Shown: positions 16,602-24,358 of the stretch, one piece after another
Numbering within the stretch: the first letter of the stretch is position 1
How the letters are laid out: the number at the start of each line of letters is the position of its first letter
DNA from: JABDQZ01 sp050049775
GTDB taxonomy: Bacteria; Pseudomonadota; Gammaproteobacteria; Chromatiales; Chromatiaceae
Reading direction: 5' to 3'
Length of the DNA: 64,000 bases
Assembly (NCBI GenBank): GCA_050049775.1
Contig: JASFVP010000002.1
Coordinates: 1-64,000 of the forward strand
The notes under the pieces: generated by a model
The model's database searches: none
Told to the model about the DNA's origin: nothing
Seen by the model: the letters and a program-made list of their open reading frames with translations, nothing else
Made by a program: the position numbers and the translations under genes

Positions 16602-18041
16602 TTAGTGCAGTTCGGTGCCCGGTTCGATCGGGCTGGTGGCGCCCTGCTCGGAGTGCTCGGGCGATTTGAACCACGCCAGCTTCTCCTGCAGTTGCACCAC
16701 TTCGCCGACAATGATCAGCGTCGGCGGTTTCGGCTGTTCCTTTTTAACCTGCTCCGGCAGCGAAGCCAGCGTGCCGGTGATGACCTTCTGCTGGTGTGTG
16801 GTGCCTTGCTGGATCAGCGCCGCCGGCATGTCGGGCGAGACGCCGTGTTCGATCAGCTTGGAAAAGATGATCGGCATGCCTTGCAGACCCATGTAAAACA
16901 CCACGGTCTGATTCGGTTGTGACAGTTGCGGCCAGTTAAGATTGACGCTGCCGTCTTTCAGGTTGCCGGTGACGAAGGTGACCGACTGGGCGTAGTCGCG
17001 ATGCGTCAGCGGTATGCCGGAATACGAGGCGCAACCGGCGGCGGCCGTGATGCCGGGAATGACCTGGAACGGCACGCCCTGTTCTGCCAGGGTGTCGATT
17101 TCCTCGCCACCGCGGCCGAAGATGAACGGGTCGCCGCCCTTGAGGCGCACCACACGTTTGCCCTGTTTGGCGAGCTTGGCCAGGCACTGGTTGATTTCTT
17201 CCTGACGCATGGCGTGTTTGTCACGCTCCTTGCCGACGTAGATGCGTTCGGCATCCTGGCGCGTCATTTCCAGAATCGGCTTGGCGACCAGCCGATCGTA
17301 CACCACGACGTCGGCCTGTTGCATCAGGCGCAAGGCGCGGAAGGTCAGCAGGTCCGGATCGCCGGGACCGGCGCCGACCAGATAGACCTCGCCGCTGGTT
17401 TGCTGTTTGCCGAAATCCTGCAGCTCCTTCTCCATAACCACATCGGCTTCCTGCAGGTGACCGCTGAAGACGCGTTCGGCAACGCCACCCTGGAAAACCC
17501 GGTCCCAGAAGATGCGTCGGTCGCTGGCCACAGGTATGGTGGCCTTGACCTTGTCACGAAACCGGGCCGCCAGTTCCGCCAGTCGGCCGTAGCCGGCCGG
17601 GATTAGCGATTCGAGCCGTGCGCGGATCAGGCGCGCCAGTACCGGCGAGGCGCCGCTGGTGGAGACCGCAGCGATGACCGGTGAACGGTCGATGATCGAG
17701 GGCATGATAAAGCTGCACAGCTCCGGCTGGTCAACCACGTTGACCGGAATATTCTGTTGTCTGGCGAGTTCGGAAATCGCGCGGTTGACCTCGGCCTGAT
17801 CGGTGGCGGCAATAACCAGTGAGCAATCATGGATATCGTCCTGCTGATATTCGCGCTGCAGATATTCGATGCTATTTTTTTCGAGCAGGCTTTGCATGCC
17901 TTCGCAGATCCTGGGTGAGATGAGACGCACGCCGGCGCCGGCCCGCAACAACAGTTTAACCTTGCGGGTGGCGACGTTGCCGCCGCCGACCACCAGGCAG
18001 GTTCTGCCGTGGAGATCCAGAAAGATGGGAAGAAATTTCAT
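16602..18041 (-). CDS. cysG: Siroheme synthase (fused precorrin-2 dehydrogenase/ferrochelatase and uroporphyrinogen-III methyltransferase)
   Basis: 479 residues. The N-terminal ~205 residues contain the NAD-binding FLDLHGRTCLVVGGGNVATRK start and the STSGASPVLARLIR segment of the dehydrogenase/ferrochelatase domain. The C-terminal part starts at VYLVGAGPGDPDLLT and holds VVRLKGGDPFIFGRGGEE, the S-adenosylmethionine-dependent methyltransferase signatures. It makes siroheme from uroporphyrinogen III, the cofactor of sulfite and nitrite reductases. In a sulfur-oxidising context it would supply reverse-acting Dsr sulfite reductase or assimilatory enzymes. Sits between two rhodanese genes, divergent from the rhodanese-tusA-dsrE2 cluster. 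Confidence 0.95.
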   Translation of the reverse strand: MKFLPIFLDLHGRTCLVVGGGNVATRKVKLLLRAGAGVRLISPRICEGMQSLLEKNSIEYLQREYQQDDIHDCSLVIAATDQAEVNRAISELARQQNIPVNVVDQPELCSFIMPSIIDRSPVIAAVSTSGASPVLARLIRARLESLIPAGYGRLAELAARFRDKVKATIPVASDRRIFWDRVFQGGVAERVFSGHLQEADVVMEKELQDFGKQQTSGEVYLVGAGPGDPDLLTFRALRLMQQADVVVYDRLVAKPILEMTRQDAERIYVGKERDKHAMRQEEINQCLAKLAKQGKRVVRLKGGDPFIFGRGGEEIDTLAEQGVPFQVIPGITAAAGCASYSGIPLTHRDYAQSVTFVTGNLKDGSVNLNWPQLSQPNQTVVFYMGLQGMPIIFSKLIEHGVSPDMPAALIQQGTTHQQKVITGTLASLPEQVKKEQPKPPTLIIVGEVVQLQEKLAWFKSPEHSEQGATSPIEPGTELH

Positions 18042-18204
18042 CGAATGTTGTGCCTGATCTCTGTAAATAACACCTAAGTGATTGTCCCGGAAACGCTCTT
18101 TTGGATAACAAATTTATCTGCAAACAAGCGGGTGAGTGCGTGGACTATATTAAGAAATTATAATATACTATTCAAATTAATTATCTCACAGGACTGTTAG
18201 CAAA

Positions 18205-18522
18205 GTGATTAAGGAAATTGAAGCGAATGAGCTCAAGGCGCGTCTGGATGCCGGTGACAATGTCGAGCTGCTGGATATCCGCAGCGCCGCTGAAATTGCC
18301 CAGGGCGTTTTGCCGAATTCACAACATGTCCCTATGCATCTGATTCCGCTGCGCATGAACGATTTTCCGAAAGATAAGGATGTCGTGCTGTATTGCCGCA
18401 GCGGCGCTCGCTCGTATCATGCCTGCAATTACCTGATGCAGCAAGGCGTTACCAACGTCATCAACCTGCGTGGCGGCATCATTGCGTGGGCCAGAAGCGG
18501 CTATGATATTGCCCGCATCTGA
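18205..18522 (+). CDS. Single-domain rhodanese of the sulfur-relay cluster
   Basis: 105 residues starting at GTG 18205 (AGGA at 18190-18193). Active loop VLYCRSGARSYHACNYL with the persulfide Cys. Small cytoplasmic rhodaneses next to tusA and dsrE2 form a known relay in sulfur oxidisers, in which sulfane sulfur is passed rhodanese to TusA. A sharp TATAAT at 18159-18164 precedes the gene, but a good -35 is not evident. The adjacent tusA lies 141 bp downstream with its own apparent promoter. Confidence 0.9.
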   Translation: MIKEIEANELKARLDAGDNVELLDIRSAAEIAQGVLPNSQHVPMHLIPLRMNDFPKDKDVVLYCRSGARSYHACNYLMQQGVTNVINLRGGIIAWARSGYDIARI

Positions 18523-18579
18523 CGCCGATTTTGTTACCGAAAGTAACGTCATCTACTTGAATCTCAAAGGGTAAATAAC

Positions 18580-18608
18580 TTGCCATTTCAATTGTTTTAG
18601 AATATAAG
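18580..18608 (+). promoter_or_regulatory. Putative sigma-70 promoter of tusA-dsrE2
   Basis: TTGCCA (18580-18585), 17 bp spacer, TATAAG (18603-18608), 55 bp before the tusA start. Both boxes match sigma-70 consensus well. This suggests tusA-dsrE2 can be transcribed independently of the upstream rhodanese. Confidence 0.45.
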
Positions 18609-18663
18609 AATGCGCTAGAATTTACCGTTTAAACACAATGCCAATTCCTACGGAGGTTGCAAA

Positions 18664-18894
18664 ATGGCTGATTTTGATCAAGAACTGGACGCCTCAGGCC
18701 TGAACTGTCCTTTACCTATCTTACGTGCAAAGAAAACCCTTAATGGCATGGAATCAGGCAAGGTGCTGCACATCATTGCAACCGATCCGGGATCAGTGAA
18801 AGACTTTGAAGCATTCTGCAAGCAGACAGGCAACGTACTGACCGAGTCCAAAGAAGAAGGTGGCAAGTTCCACTTCCTGATCACCAAAAGTTAA
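18664..18894 (+). CDS. tusA: TusA-family sulfur carrier protein
   Basis: 76 residues with the invariant CPLPILRAKK motif; the Cys carries a persulfide. Strong ribosome-binding site GGAGG at 18653-18657. TusA delivers sulfur to tRNA thiolation or molybdenum cofactor synthesis in E. coli, and in sulfur oxidisers feeds the Dsr or sHdr pathway. The position between a rhodanese and DsrE2 supports the oxidative sulfur-trafficking role. Confidence 0.95.
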   Translation: MADFDQELDASGLNCPLPILRAKKTLNGMESGKVLHIIATDPGSVKDFEAFCKQTGNVLTESKEEGGKFHFLITKS

Positions 18895-18937
18895 TCTGCA
18901 AAAACCATTGCCCTGACTTTTGGGTAGGAGATTCACA

Positions 18938-19417
18938 ATGGAAGAAAAAAAGTTAGCGATCATTGCAACCAAAGGCACGCTTGACTGGGGCTATCCTCCA
19001 TTCATTCTGGCTTCAACTGCCGCTGCTCTGGGTTATGAAACCGAAATCTTTTTCACATTCTATGGTCTGCAATTGCTGAAAAAGGACCTGCAGCTCGAGG
19101 TTTCCCCGCTGGGTAACCCGGGCATGCCGATGCCAATGAACATGGACAAGTGGTTCCCGGTTCTGGGTACCGCTCTGCCAGGCATGCAGTCGATCATGAC
19201 CAGCATGATGAAAAAGAAAATGGCTTCCAAAGGCGTTGCCAGCCTGGAAGAACTGCGTGAGCTGTCGCAGGAAGCTGATGTGAAGCTGATTGCCTGTCAG
19301 ATGACGGTTGATCTGTTCGATATGGACAGCAGCGAGTTCATCGATGGCGTTGAATACGCCGGTGCAGCTCGCTTCTTTGAATTCGCCGGTGAAAGTGATA
19401 TCTGTCTGTACATCTAA
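18938..19417 (+). CDS. dsrE2: DsrE2-like sulfur-trafficking protein
   Basis: 159 residues from ATG 18938, preceded by TAGGAG at 18926-18931; the frame extends to 18920 without need. Features of the DsrE/F/DrsH-like family: KLAIIATKGTLDWGYPPFIL at the start, FFTFYGLQLLKK, a Met-rich loop (GNPGMPMPMNMDKW) and a conserved Cys in LIACQMTVDLF. DsrE2 accepts persulfide sulfur from TusA and is membrane-associated in studied sulfur oxidisers; membrane anchoring is not obvious here. Last gene of the relay, followed by a strong terminator. Confidence 0.85.
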   Translation: MEEKKLAIIATKGTLDWGYPPFILASTAAALGYETEIFFTFYGLQLLKKDLQLEVSPLGNPGMPMPMNMDKWFPVLGTALPGMQSIMTSMMKKKMASKGVASLEELRELSQEADVKLIACQMTVDLFDMDSSEFIDGVEYAGAARFFEFAGESDICLYI

Positions 19418-19437
19418 CCGCGATTTACAGCAGCACG

Positions 19438-19471
19438 AAAAAAAGCCGCCTCACGAGGGTGGCTTTTTTTT
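19438..19471 (+). terminator. Intrinsic terminator after dsrE2
   Basis: GCCGCCTC (19445-19452) pairs with GGGTGGC (19457-19463), allowing G-T pairs, preceded by an A-tract and followed by eight T. The A-tract makes it potentially bidirectional, which suits the convergent fadL gene. Confidence 0.75.
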
Positions 19472-19488
19472 GCCTGGCAAGTTTTGAT

Positions 19489-20712
19489 TCAGAGCTTGTA
19501 TTCGAAACCCATTGTCAGCAGATAAGCAGCGGCATTTTCAAACTTGCCACCGATATTGCTTTGGTTGGTTGTCGCACTGACGCTGTGTGATGTCTTGTGG
19601 TCATACAGAAACCCCACGCCGAAAGACAGGTCGTTGGATACCTGTTTACGAGCGCCGACAGAGAAGATGTGGGCATCCGAATCCGGCAGTTCAAAGCCTA
19701 GTGTGCGTTCCGGCACCGGCGTTTCGTCATAGGCATAACCGGCCATGACGGTCCATTGATTGCCGTAATCATGGGTCAGGCCAATGCGCAACGTGTTGGT
19801 ATTGTTCCAGTCTTTGGGTATTGGATCATCAAAGGCATTGTAAGGAGCGCCAATGGAAACGGCGTAGTTAAAATCGAGAGAGTCGTATTCATCCCAGAAG
19901 GTGCGTTCGTAGACTACTTCTACAGTGGTAGAAGGTGTCACATCAAAGGCGGCAGCGAGTGCCAGGGCTGCCGGGATGGGTACAGAGACGCTGGCTGGGC
20001 CTGAATATGGGATCGGTGGCACGGCTACCGCGCCGGTCAGCACCGCGTCGCCTTCCACACTCAGGTCGACATTGGAGCGATAGGTTGCCGCCAGATCAAG
20101 CCGGTCGTTGACCTTGTAAAGCAGGGCCAGATTAAAACCATAGTCCCAGCTATCGCCGGTCAGGTTTCTCGAAGCCGTAGCGCTGGTGCTGCGTACGATG
20201 CCTTCACTGTAGATGGCTCGCAATCCCAGGGCGGCCGAAAATTGATCGCTGAACTTGTAAGCCGCAGATGGGTTGATTTCCACCGCTTTCAGGGAGAACT
20301 TTTCCGCCGACGCTCGGGGCACGGTGCCTTTCCAGCGTTTGGTCAGTCCAGCAGGAACAACGACGGACAAGCCGTACCGGGCGTTGCCAACCGCCGGGCT
20401 GGTGTAATGGAATGATGGAATCAGGAAGTTTTGTTCCTCCGATGACTCGTTGACCGGAACAGCGCTAACTGTGCCGCTGAAGTCGATCGGATGCAGGTGG
20501 ATATAAGTCAAGTCGGCTTCCAGCATGCTGCGGTCTTCGTTAAACACCATTGCGGCCGGGTTGTGGTAGGCCGCATCCGCGCCATGGGCATTGGCCACGT
20601 AAGCGGCTGACAGGGCCGTGGAGTTGATTGAATTTTCAGGAATTTTATAGCCGCCGGCGTATAGAACAGGACTGAATGCACACAATAATATAAGTGGTTT
20701 GCTGCGCATCAT
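19489..20712 (-). CDS. fadL: FadL/TodX-family outer membrane transporter
   Basis: 407 residues with a signal peptide (PLILLCAFSPVLYAGGYKIPENS). The mature N-terminus GYKIPENSINSTALSAAYVA followed by GADAAYHNPAAMVF is the FadL hatch signature (NPA). Alternating-hydrophobic strands and C-terminal FEYKL fit an outer-membrane beta-barrel. It takes up long-chain fatty acids or other hydrophobic compounds. Divergent from the LysR gene across about 209 bp, so the regulator could act on it, which is conjecture. Confidence 0.85.
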   Translation of the reverse strand: MMRSKPLILLCAFSPVLYAGGYKIPENSINSTALSAAYVANAHGADAAYHNPAAMVFNEDRSMLEADLTYIHLHPIDFSGTVSAVPVNESSEEQNFLIPSFHYTSPAVGNARYGLSVVVPAGLTKRWKGTVPRASAEKFSLKAVEINPSAAYKFSDQFSAALGLRAIYSEGIVRSTSATASRNLTGDSWDYGFNLALLYKVNDRLDLAATYRSNVDLSVEGDAVLTGAVAVPPIPYSGPASVSVPIPAALALAAAFDVTPSTTVEVVYERTFWDEYDSLDFNYAVSIGAPYNAFDDPIPKDWNNTNTLRIGLTHDYGNQWTVMAGYAYDETPVPERTLGFELPDSDAHIFSVGARKQVSNDLSFGVGFLYDHKTSHSVSATTNQSNIGGKFENAAAYLLTMGFEYKL

Positions 20713-20853
20713 GCTGGTGAATCTCCTCGTTTGAACGTTATTTTGCTTGTTATTTCAGCTTTGTATCCTGTACTTGTGGCCGGGCACAAATCTGATTGTT
20801 TGGATGATAAACGAAAGTTAGCATAAAATTTTTAATCCAATCATACACTGTGC

Positions 20854-20881
20854 TTGTGTTAGCTTATTAACGGTGTATTAT
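20854..20881 (+). promoter_or_regulatory. Putative promoter of the LysR gene
   Basis: TTGTGT (20854-20859), 16 bp spacer, TATTAT (20876-20881), with a further TATAAA overlapping, 40 bp before the LysR start. Confidence 0.35.
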
Positions 20882-20921
20882 ATAAAGCATTTTTATCTCC
20901 CCCTATAGGGAAGTTACCATC

Positions 20922-21830
20922 ATGTCAGATCGAAGACTCCAGGTATTTCATACTGTGGCCCGGTTGCTGAGCTTTACCAAAGCGGCGGAAACCTTGCATA
21001 TGACTCAGCCGGCGGTGACTTTTCAGGTGCGCCAGCTTGAAGAACAGTTTAATACCCGGCTCTTTGATCGAACGCACAACCGCATCAGCCTGACTGATGC
21101 CGGCCAGCGGGTTTACGATTTTTCTGGCAAGATTTTTGATTTGTATTCGCAGATGGAAAATGCCGTGCGTGAAATGACCGGCGAAATCAGCGGCGCGCTG
21201 ACCATTGGTGCCAGCACCACGATTGCAGAATACATGTTGCCGGCTCTGCTCGGCGACTTCAAGTCCAAATACCCGGATGTTGCCATCCACCTCAAGGTTT
21301 CCAATTCGGAAGGCGTGGTCTCCATGGTCGAGAATAACACCATCGACCTGGGCGTGGTGGAAGCCAAGGTGGCCAACAAGAATTTGGTGGTGGATGTGTG
21401 CCGCATCGATCATCTTGTCGCCATCCTGCCGCCGAATCACGAACTGGCAGAGCGCAAAAGCGTCGATTTTGGTGAATTGACCCAGTATCCGTTCATCTGT
21501 CGCGAGGAAGGCTCCGGTACCCGCGAGGTCATCGGCGATTATATGGCCAAAGAGGAAAATGCCTGTGATCTGAAGATTGCTATGGAACTGGGCAGTCCGG
21601 AAGCCGTGAAGGGTGCAGTCGAGGCCGGTATGGGGGTTTCCATCGTGTCGCGCGCCACCATTCAGAAGGAACTGCGCCTGGGCACCCTGGTCGCGGTCAA
21701 TCTCGAGCCGCCGCTGCAACGGCCGTTTTCCTTTGTGCATCAAAAGCAGAAATTCCGTTTGCGGGTCATGGAAGAGTTACTGGATTTCGCCCAGATGTAT
21801 TGCCAGGATTTCAAGGACAACGGCAAATAG
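20922..21830 (+). CDS. LysR-family transcriptional regulator
   Basis: 302 residues. Winged helix-turn-helix at 1-65 (LSFTKAAETLHMTQPAVTFQVRQLE), then the two-lobed effector-binding domain (GALTIGASTTIAEYMLP; GVSIVSRATIQKEL). AGGGAAG upstream of ATG 20922. It resembles the CysB/CysL-like and selenium-associated LysR regulators, but the effector is unknown. The small gene at 21849 and the AI-2E permease follow within 20 bp each and may share its transcript. Confidence 0.9.
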   Translation: MSDRRLQVFHTVARLLSFTKAAETLHMTQPAVTFQVRQLEEQFNTRLFDRTHNRISLTDAGQRVYDFSGKIFDLYSQMENAVREMTGEISGALTIGASTTIAEYMLPALLGDFKSKYPDVAIHLKVSNSEGVVSMVENNTIDLGVVEAKVANKNLVVDVCRIDHLVAILPPNHELAERKSVDFGELTQYPFICREEGSGTREVIGDYMAKEENACDLKIAMELGSPEAVKGAVEAGMGVSIVSRATIQKELRLGTLVAVNLEPPLQRPFSFVHQKQKFRLRVMEELLDFAQMYCQDFKDNGK

Positions 21831-21848
21831 GCATTCCCCGTTTCCGCC

Positions 21849-22256
21849 ATGTTGTTGCCCAATTCCATGCCCGGTCCGGCGCAAAGACGCTTGCTGAAGC
21901 TGTTTGCCGAACTCGACGAAGCCGGCCGGCAGCATCTGCTGGTGTACGCCGAGTTTCTTTTATCACGCCAGAATAACGACAATGCCGATGTTGAGCCGGT
22001 AGCCGAAAGCCTGCCCGAGCCGGAGCCGATGGAGCGTCCGCAGAGTGAAACTGTGATCGGCGCCATCAAACGCTTGTCAAAAAGCTATAGTATGCTCAAT
22101 AAGGATGCCATTTTGCATGAGACCTCGGATCTGATGAGCGCTCATGTGCTCAAGGGGCGTCCGGCTGTCGAAGTGATCGACGAGCTGGAGGTTCTGTTTG
22201 AGCGGCATTACCTGAAAATGAAACAAGCAGATGATACCGACAACAATAACGCATAA
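21849..22256 (+). CDS. Hypothetical protein, 135 aa
   Basis: Not recognised. The N-terminus is helical (AQRRLLKLFAELDEAGRQHLLVYAEFLL), the middle is acidic and Pro/Glu-rich, and the C-terminal ~70 residues are helical (VIGAIKRLSKSYSMLNKDAILHE). No signal or membrane segment. It sits 18 bp after the LysR gene and 15 bp before the permease gene, so co-transcription is likely. A later ATG at 21867 is possible. Confidence 0.65.
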   Translation: MLLPNSMPGPAQRRLLKLFAELDEAGRQHLLVYAEFLLSRQNNDNADVEPVAESLPEPEPMERPQSETVIGAIKRLSKSYSMLNKDAILHETSDLMSAHVLKGRPAVEVIDELEVLFERHYLKMKQADDTDNNNA

Positions 22257-22271
22257 AGAAGTGATGGCGGC

Positions 22272-23342
22272 ATGCACGTTCTGACCACCTGGCTCAAACA
22301 GACATTCTCCGACCCGCAGGTCGTCTTCCTGGCGCTGTTTCTTGGCATCGGCCTGATCCTGATCCTGACCGTTGGCGACATGCTGATGCCGGTGCTGGCC
22401 AGCGCCGTGATCGCTTACCTGCTGGAAGGCATTGTCGGCCTGATGGAGCGTAATGGCATGCCGCGCCTGGCGGCGGTGGTCACCGTGTTCATTGGCTTTC
22501 TGCTGTTTGTCACCCTGATTATCTTCGGCTTGATCCCGGCCCTGTCGCGCCAGGTTTCGCAACTGGTGGATCAGTTGCCGGCAATCGTCACCAAGGGCCA
22601 GCAGGTGCTGATGCAGTTGCCGGACCGGTATCCGGAAATTATTTCCACCGAGCACATCCAGGAAGTGTTTCGTGTGATTCGCCAGGAAATCACCGATTTC
22701 GGCCAGACCGTTCTGACCGTGTCACTGTCATCGGTGGTCGGCGTGATTACCATCATGATTTATCTGGTGCTGATGCCGTTGCTGGTGTTCTTTTTCCTCA
22801 AGGACAAGCAGCTGATCTGCGACTGGTTTACCTCGTTCTTGCCGGAAGACCGCAATTTCGCCAAGCAGGTCTGGAGTGATGTGGATCGCCAGATCGCCAA
22901 CTATGTGCGCGGTAAGTTCTGGGAGATCATTATTGTCTGGCTGGCTTCGTTGATTGCTTTCAGCATTTTGGGTTTGCAGTACGCCATGCTGCTGGCGGTC
23001 CTGGTCGGCCTGTCGGTGATCATTCCCTATATCGGCGCGGCCGTCGTGACCTTGCCGGTATTGCTGATCGCCTGGTTTCAGTGGGGCTGGGGCAGTGAAT
23101 TCATCTGGCTGGCGGTGACCTATGGCGTGATCCAGGCGCTCGATGGCAATGTGCTGGTGCCGATGCTGTTTTCCGAAGTGGTGGACTTGCATCCGGTCGC
23201 CATTGTGGTGGCGATTTTACTGTTTGGCGGGTTCTGGGGATTCTGGGGGGTGTTTTTTGCGATCCCGCTGGCGACCCTGGTACAGGCGGTGCTCAATGCC
23301 TGGCCCGGCGTGAGTCATCGCATTCGCGAGAATCACACCTGA
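22272..23342 (+). CDS. AI-2E/PerM-family membrane permease
   Basis: 356 residues with about eight hydrophobic helices and the family's long central extracytoplasmic segment. The C-terminal motifs VVTLPVLLIAWFQWG, GNVLVPMLFSEVVDLHPVAIV and GGFWGFWGVFFAIPLATL are typical of the AI-2E transporter superfamily (PerM, TqsA, YdiK). Substrate uncertain: autoinducer-2 export or ion antiport have been proposed for relatives. Ends 5 bp before a strong hairpin. Confidence 0.9.
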   Translation: MHVLTTWLKQTFSDPQVVFLALFLGIGLILILTVGDMLMPVLASAVIAYLLEGIVGLMERNGMPRLAAVVTVFIGFLLFVTLIIFGLIPALSRQVSQLVDQLPAIVTKGQQVLMQLPDRYPEIISTEHIQEVFRVIRQEITDFGQTVLTVSLSSVVGVITIMIYLVLMPLLVFFFLKDKQLICDWFTSFLPEDRNFAKQVWSDVDRQIANYVRGKFWEIIIVWLASLIAFSILGLQYAMLLAVLVGLSVIIPYIGAAVVTLPVLLIAWFQWGWGSEFIWLAVTYGVIQALDGNVLVPMLFSEVVDLHPVAIVVAILLFGGFWGFWGVFFAIPLATLVQAVLNAWPGVSHRIRENHT

Positions 23343-23347
23343 ACGGC

Positions 23348-23372
23348 AACGGGCCATGCGTAATGGCCCGTT
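23348..23372. terminator. Hairpin between convergent genes
   Basis: AACGGGCCAT (23348-23357), loop GCGTA, ATGGCCCGTT (23363-23372): a perfect 10-bp stem. It lies between the convergent permease and DUF2892 genes. The T-tract is short, so termination efficiency is uncertain. Confidence 0.55.
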
Positions 23373-23386
23373 ACTGTTGCTGCAGA

Positions 23387-23575
23387 TCAGTTTGAAGACG
23401 AGTTGGTCTTGAAGCCGATCAGGCTGTAAGCCGGGCACCAGCCAATTAATGCGGTGAGCAACGGCACCAGGCCGACGGCGCCCCACCAGTTCTGTTCCAC
23501 ATAGCCCCAGGCGATGATGGCCACGCCAGCGATGATGCGGATGATTCTGTCTGTACTGCCGATGTTCTTTGTCAT
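23387..23575 (-). CDS. DUF2892 (YgaP-like) inner membrane protein
   Basis: 62 residues from ATG 23575, with GGGAG upstream; the frame to 23626 is not required. TKNIGSTDRIIRIIAGVAII and GLVPLLTALIGWCPAYSLIG match the DUF2892 two-helix fold, with the conserved GWCP cysteine. In YgaP this membrane domain is fused to a rhodanese. Here it stands alone, 88 bp downstream of a Crp/Fnr regulator on the same strand, a combination common near sulfur stress genes. Confidence 0.8.
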   Translation of the reverse strand: MTKNIGSTDRIIRIIAGVAIIAWGYVEQNWWGAVGLVPLLTALIGWCPAYSLIGFKTNSSSN

Positions 23576-23663
23576 GACGTTCTCCCGGTACCTGAGTACC
23601 TGTCTGTTGAATGAATTACGAGGCAAGCATACCCGGCTTGTCGGGAGGTCGTCTGTGATAATG

Positions 23664-24338
23664 TCACACAGCTGTGTCGTCGCTCAGTGCCTGTCGGTCG
23701 AGCAGGGTGATGTGGCCGCGATCCACCCGGAGCAATTGCCGCTTCTCATAATCCTTGAGAATACGACTGACGACTTCGCGCGAGGTTCCGAGTTCGTCGG
23801 CGATTTCCTGATGCGTTGCAACAACGCTGTCATCCTTGGCGGCCGACAGCAAAAAGCCGATGATGCGCTGATCCATTCGCGCGAAAGCGACGTCCTCGAC
23901 AATGGAAATCACCCGATCCAGGCGCTCCGCCACCAGGCCAAGCAGGTATTGGCGCCAGTTGCTATAGTCCTGCAGCCAGTCGAGTACGCGATTGGCCGGG
24001 ATCATGATGGCAGTGAGGTCGCGCGTGCAACTGGCGAACGCCGGGAAACTGCGCTGGCTGATGATGCAGGAGGCGGTCAGGATGCAGCTTTCGCCGACGT
24101 TGACGCGGTAGAGGGTGATTTCACGACCGGTTTCGCCCATTTTATAGACGCGACCCTGGCCTTCGAGCAGTAACGCCAGATGGGTGCACTGGTTGCCTTC
24201 CAGGCAAATGTTGCCGCCGGCCTTGATCTGCATGACGCTGGCTTCCCTGAGGATCAGTTCATACAGCGGCGAGTCGGTTTGCGCCAGGTCGGGAAAGTGT
24301 TGCCGGAACAGTTGCAGATGATGCGGCTGCTGGATCAT
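23664..24338 (-). CDS. Crp/Fnr-family transcriptional regulator
   Basis: 224 residues. Cyclic-nucleotide-binding-like beta roll at about 30-130 (YELILREASVMQIKAGGNIC; ITLYRVNVGESCILTASC) and a C-terminal winged helix (ATHQEIADELGTSREVVSRILKDYE). The N-terminal Fe-S cysteine cluster of Fnr is absent. Cysteines occur at the GESCILTASC segment and near SC in FASCTRD, so thiol or persulfide sensing is conceivable but unproven. Upstream of the DUF2892 gene. A candidate FNR-type site exists in this window at 52158. Confidence 0.9.
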   Translation of the reverse strand: MIQQPHHLQLFRQHFPDLAQTDSPLYELILREASVMQIKAGGNICLEGNQCTHLALLLEGQGRVYKMGETGREITLYRVNVGESCILTASCIISQRSFPAFASCTRDLTAIMIPANRVLDWLQDYSNWRQYLLGLVAERLDRVISIVEDVAFARMDQRIIGFLLSAAKDDSVVATHQEIADELGTSREVVSRILKDYEKRQLLRVDRGHITLLDRQALSDDTAV

Positions 24339-24358
24339 GTGCCATTCGGAGGGGCTGG

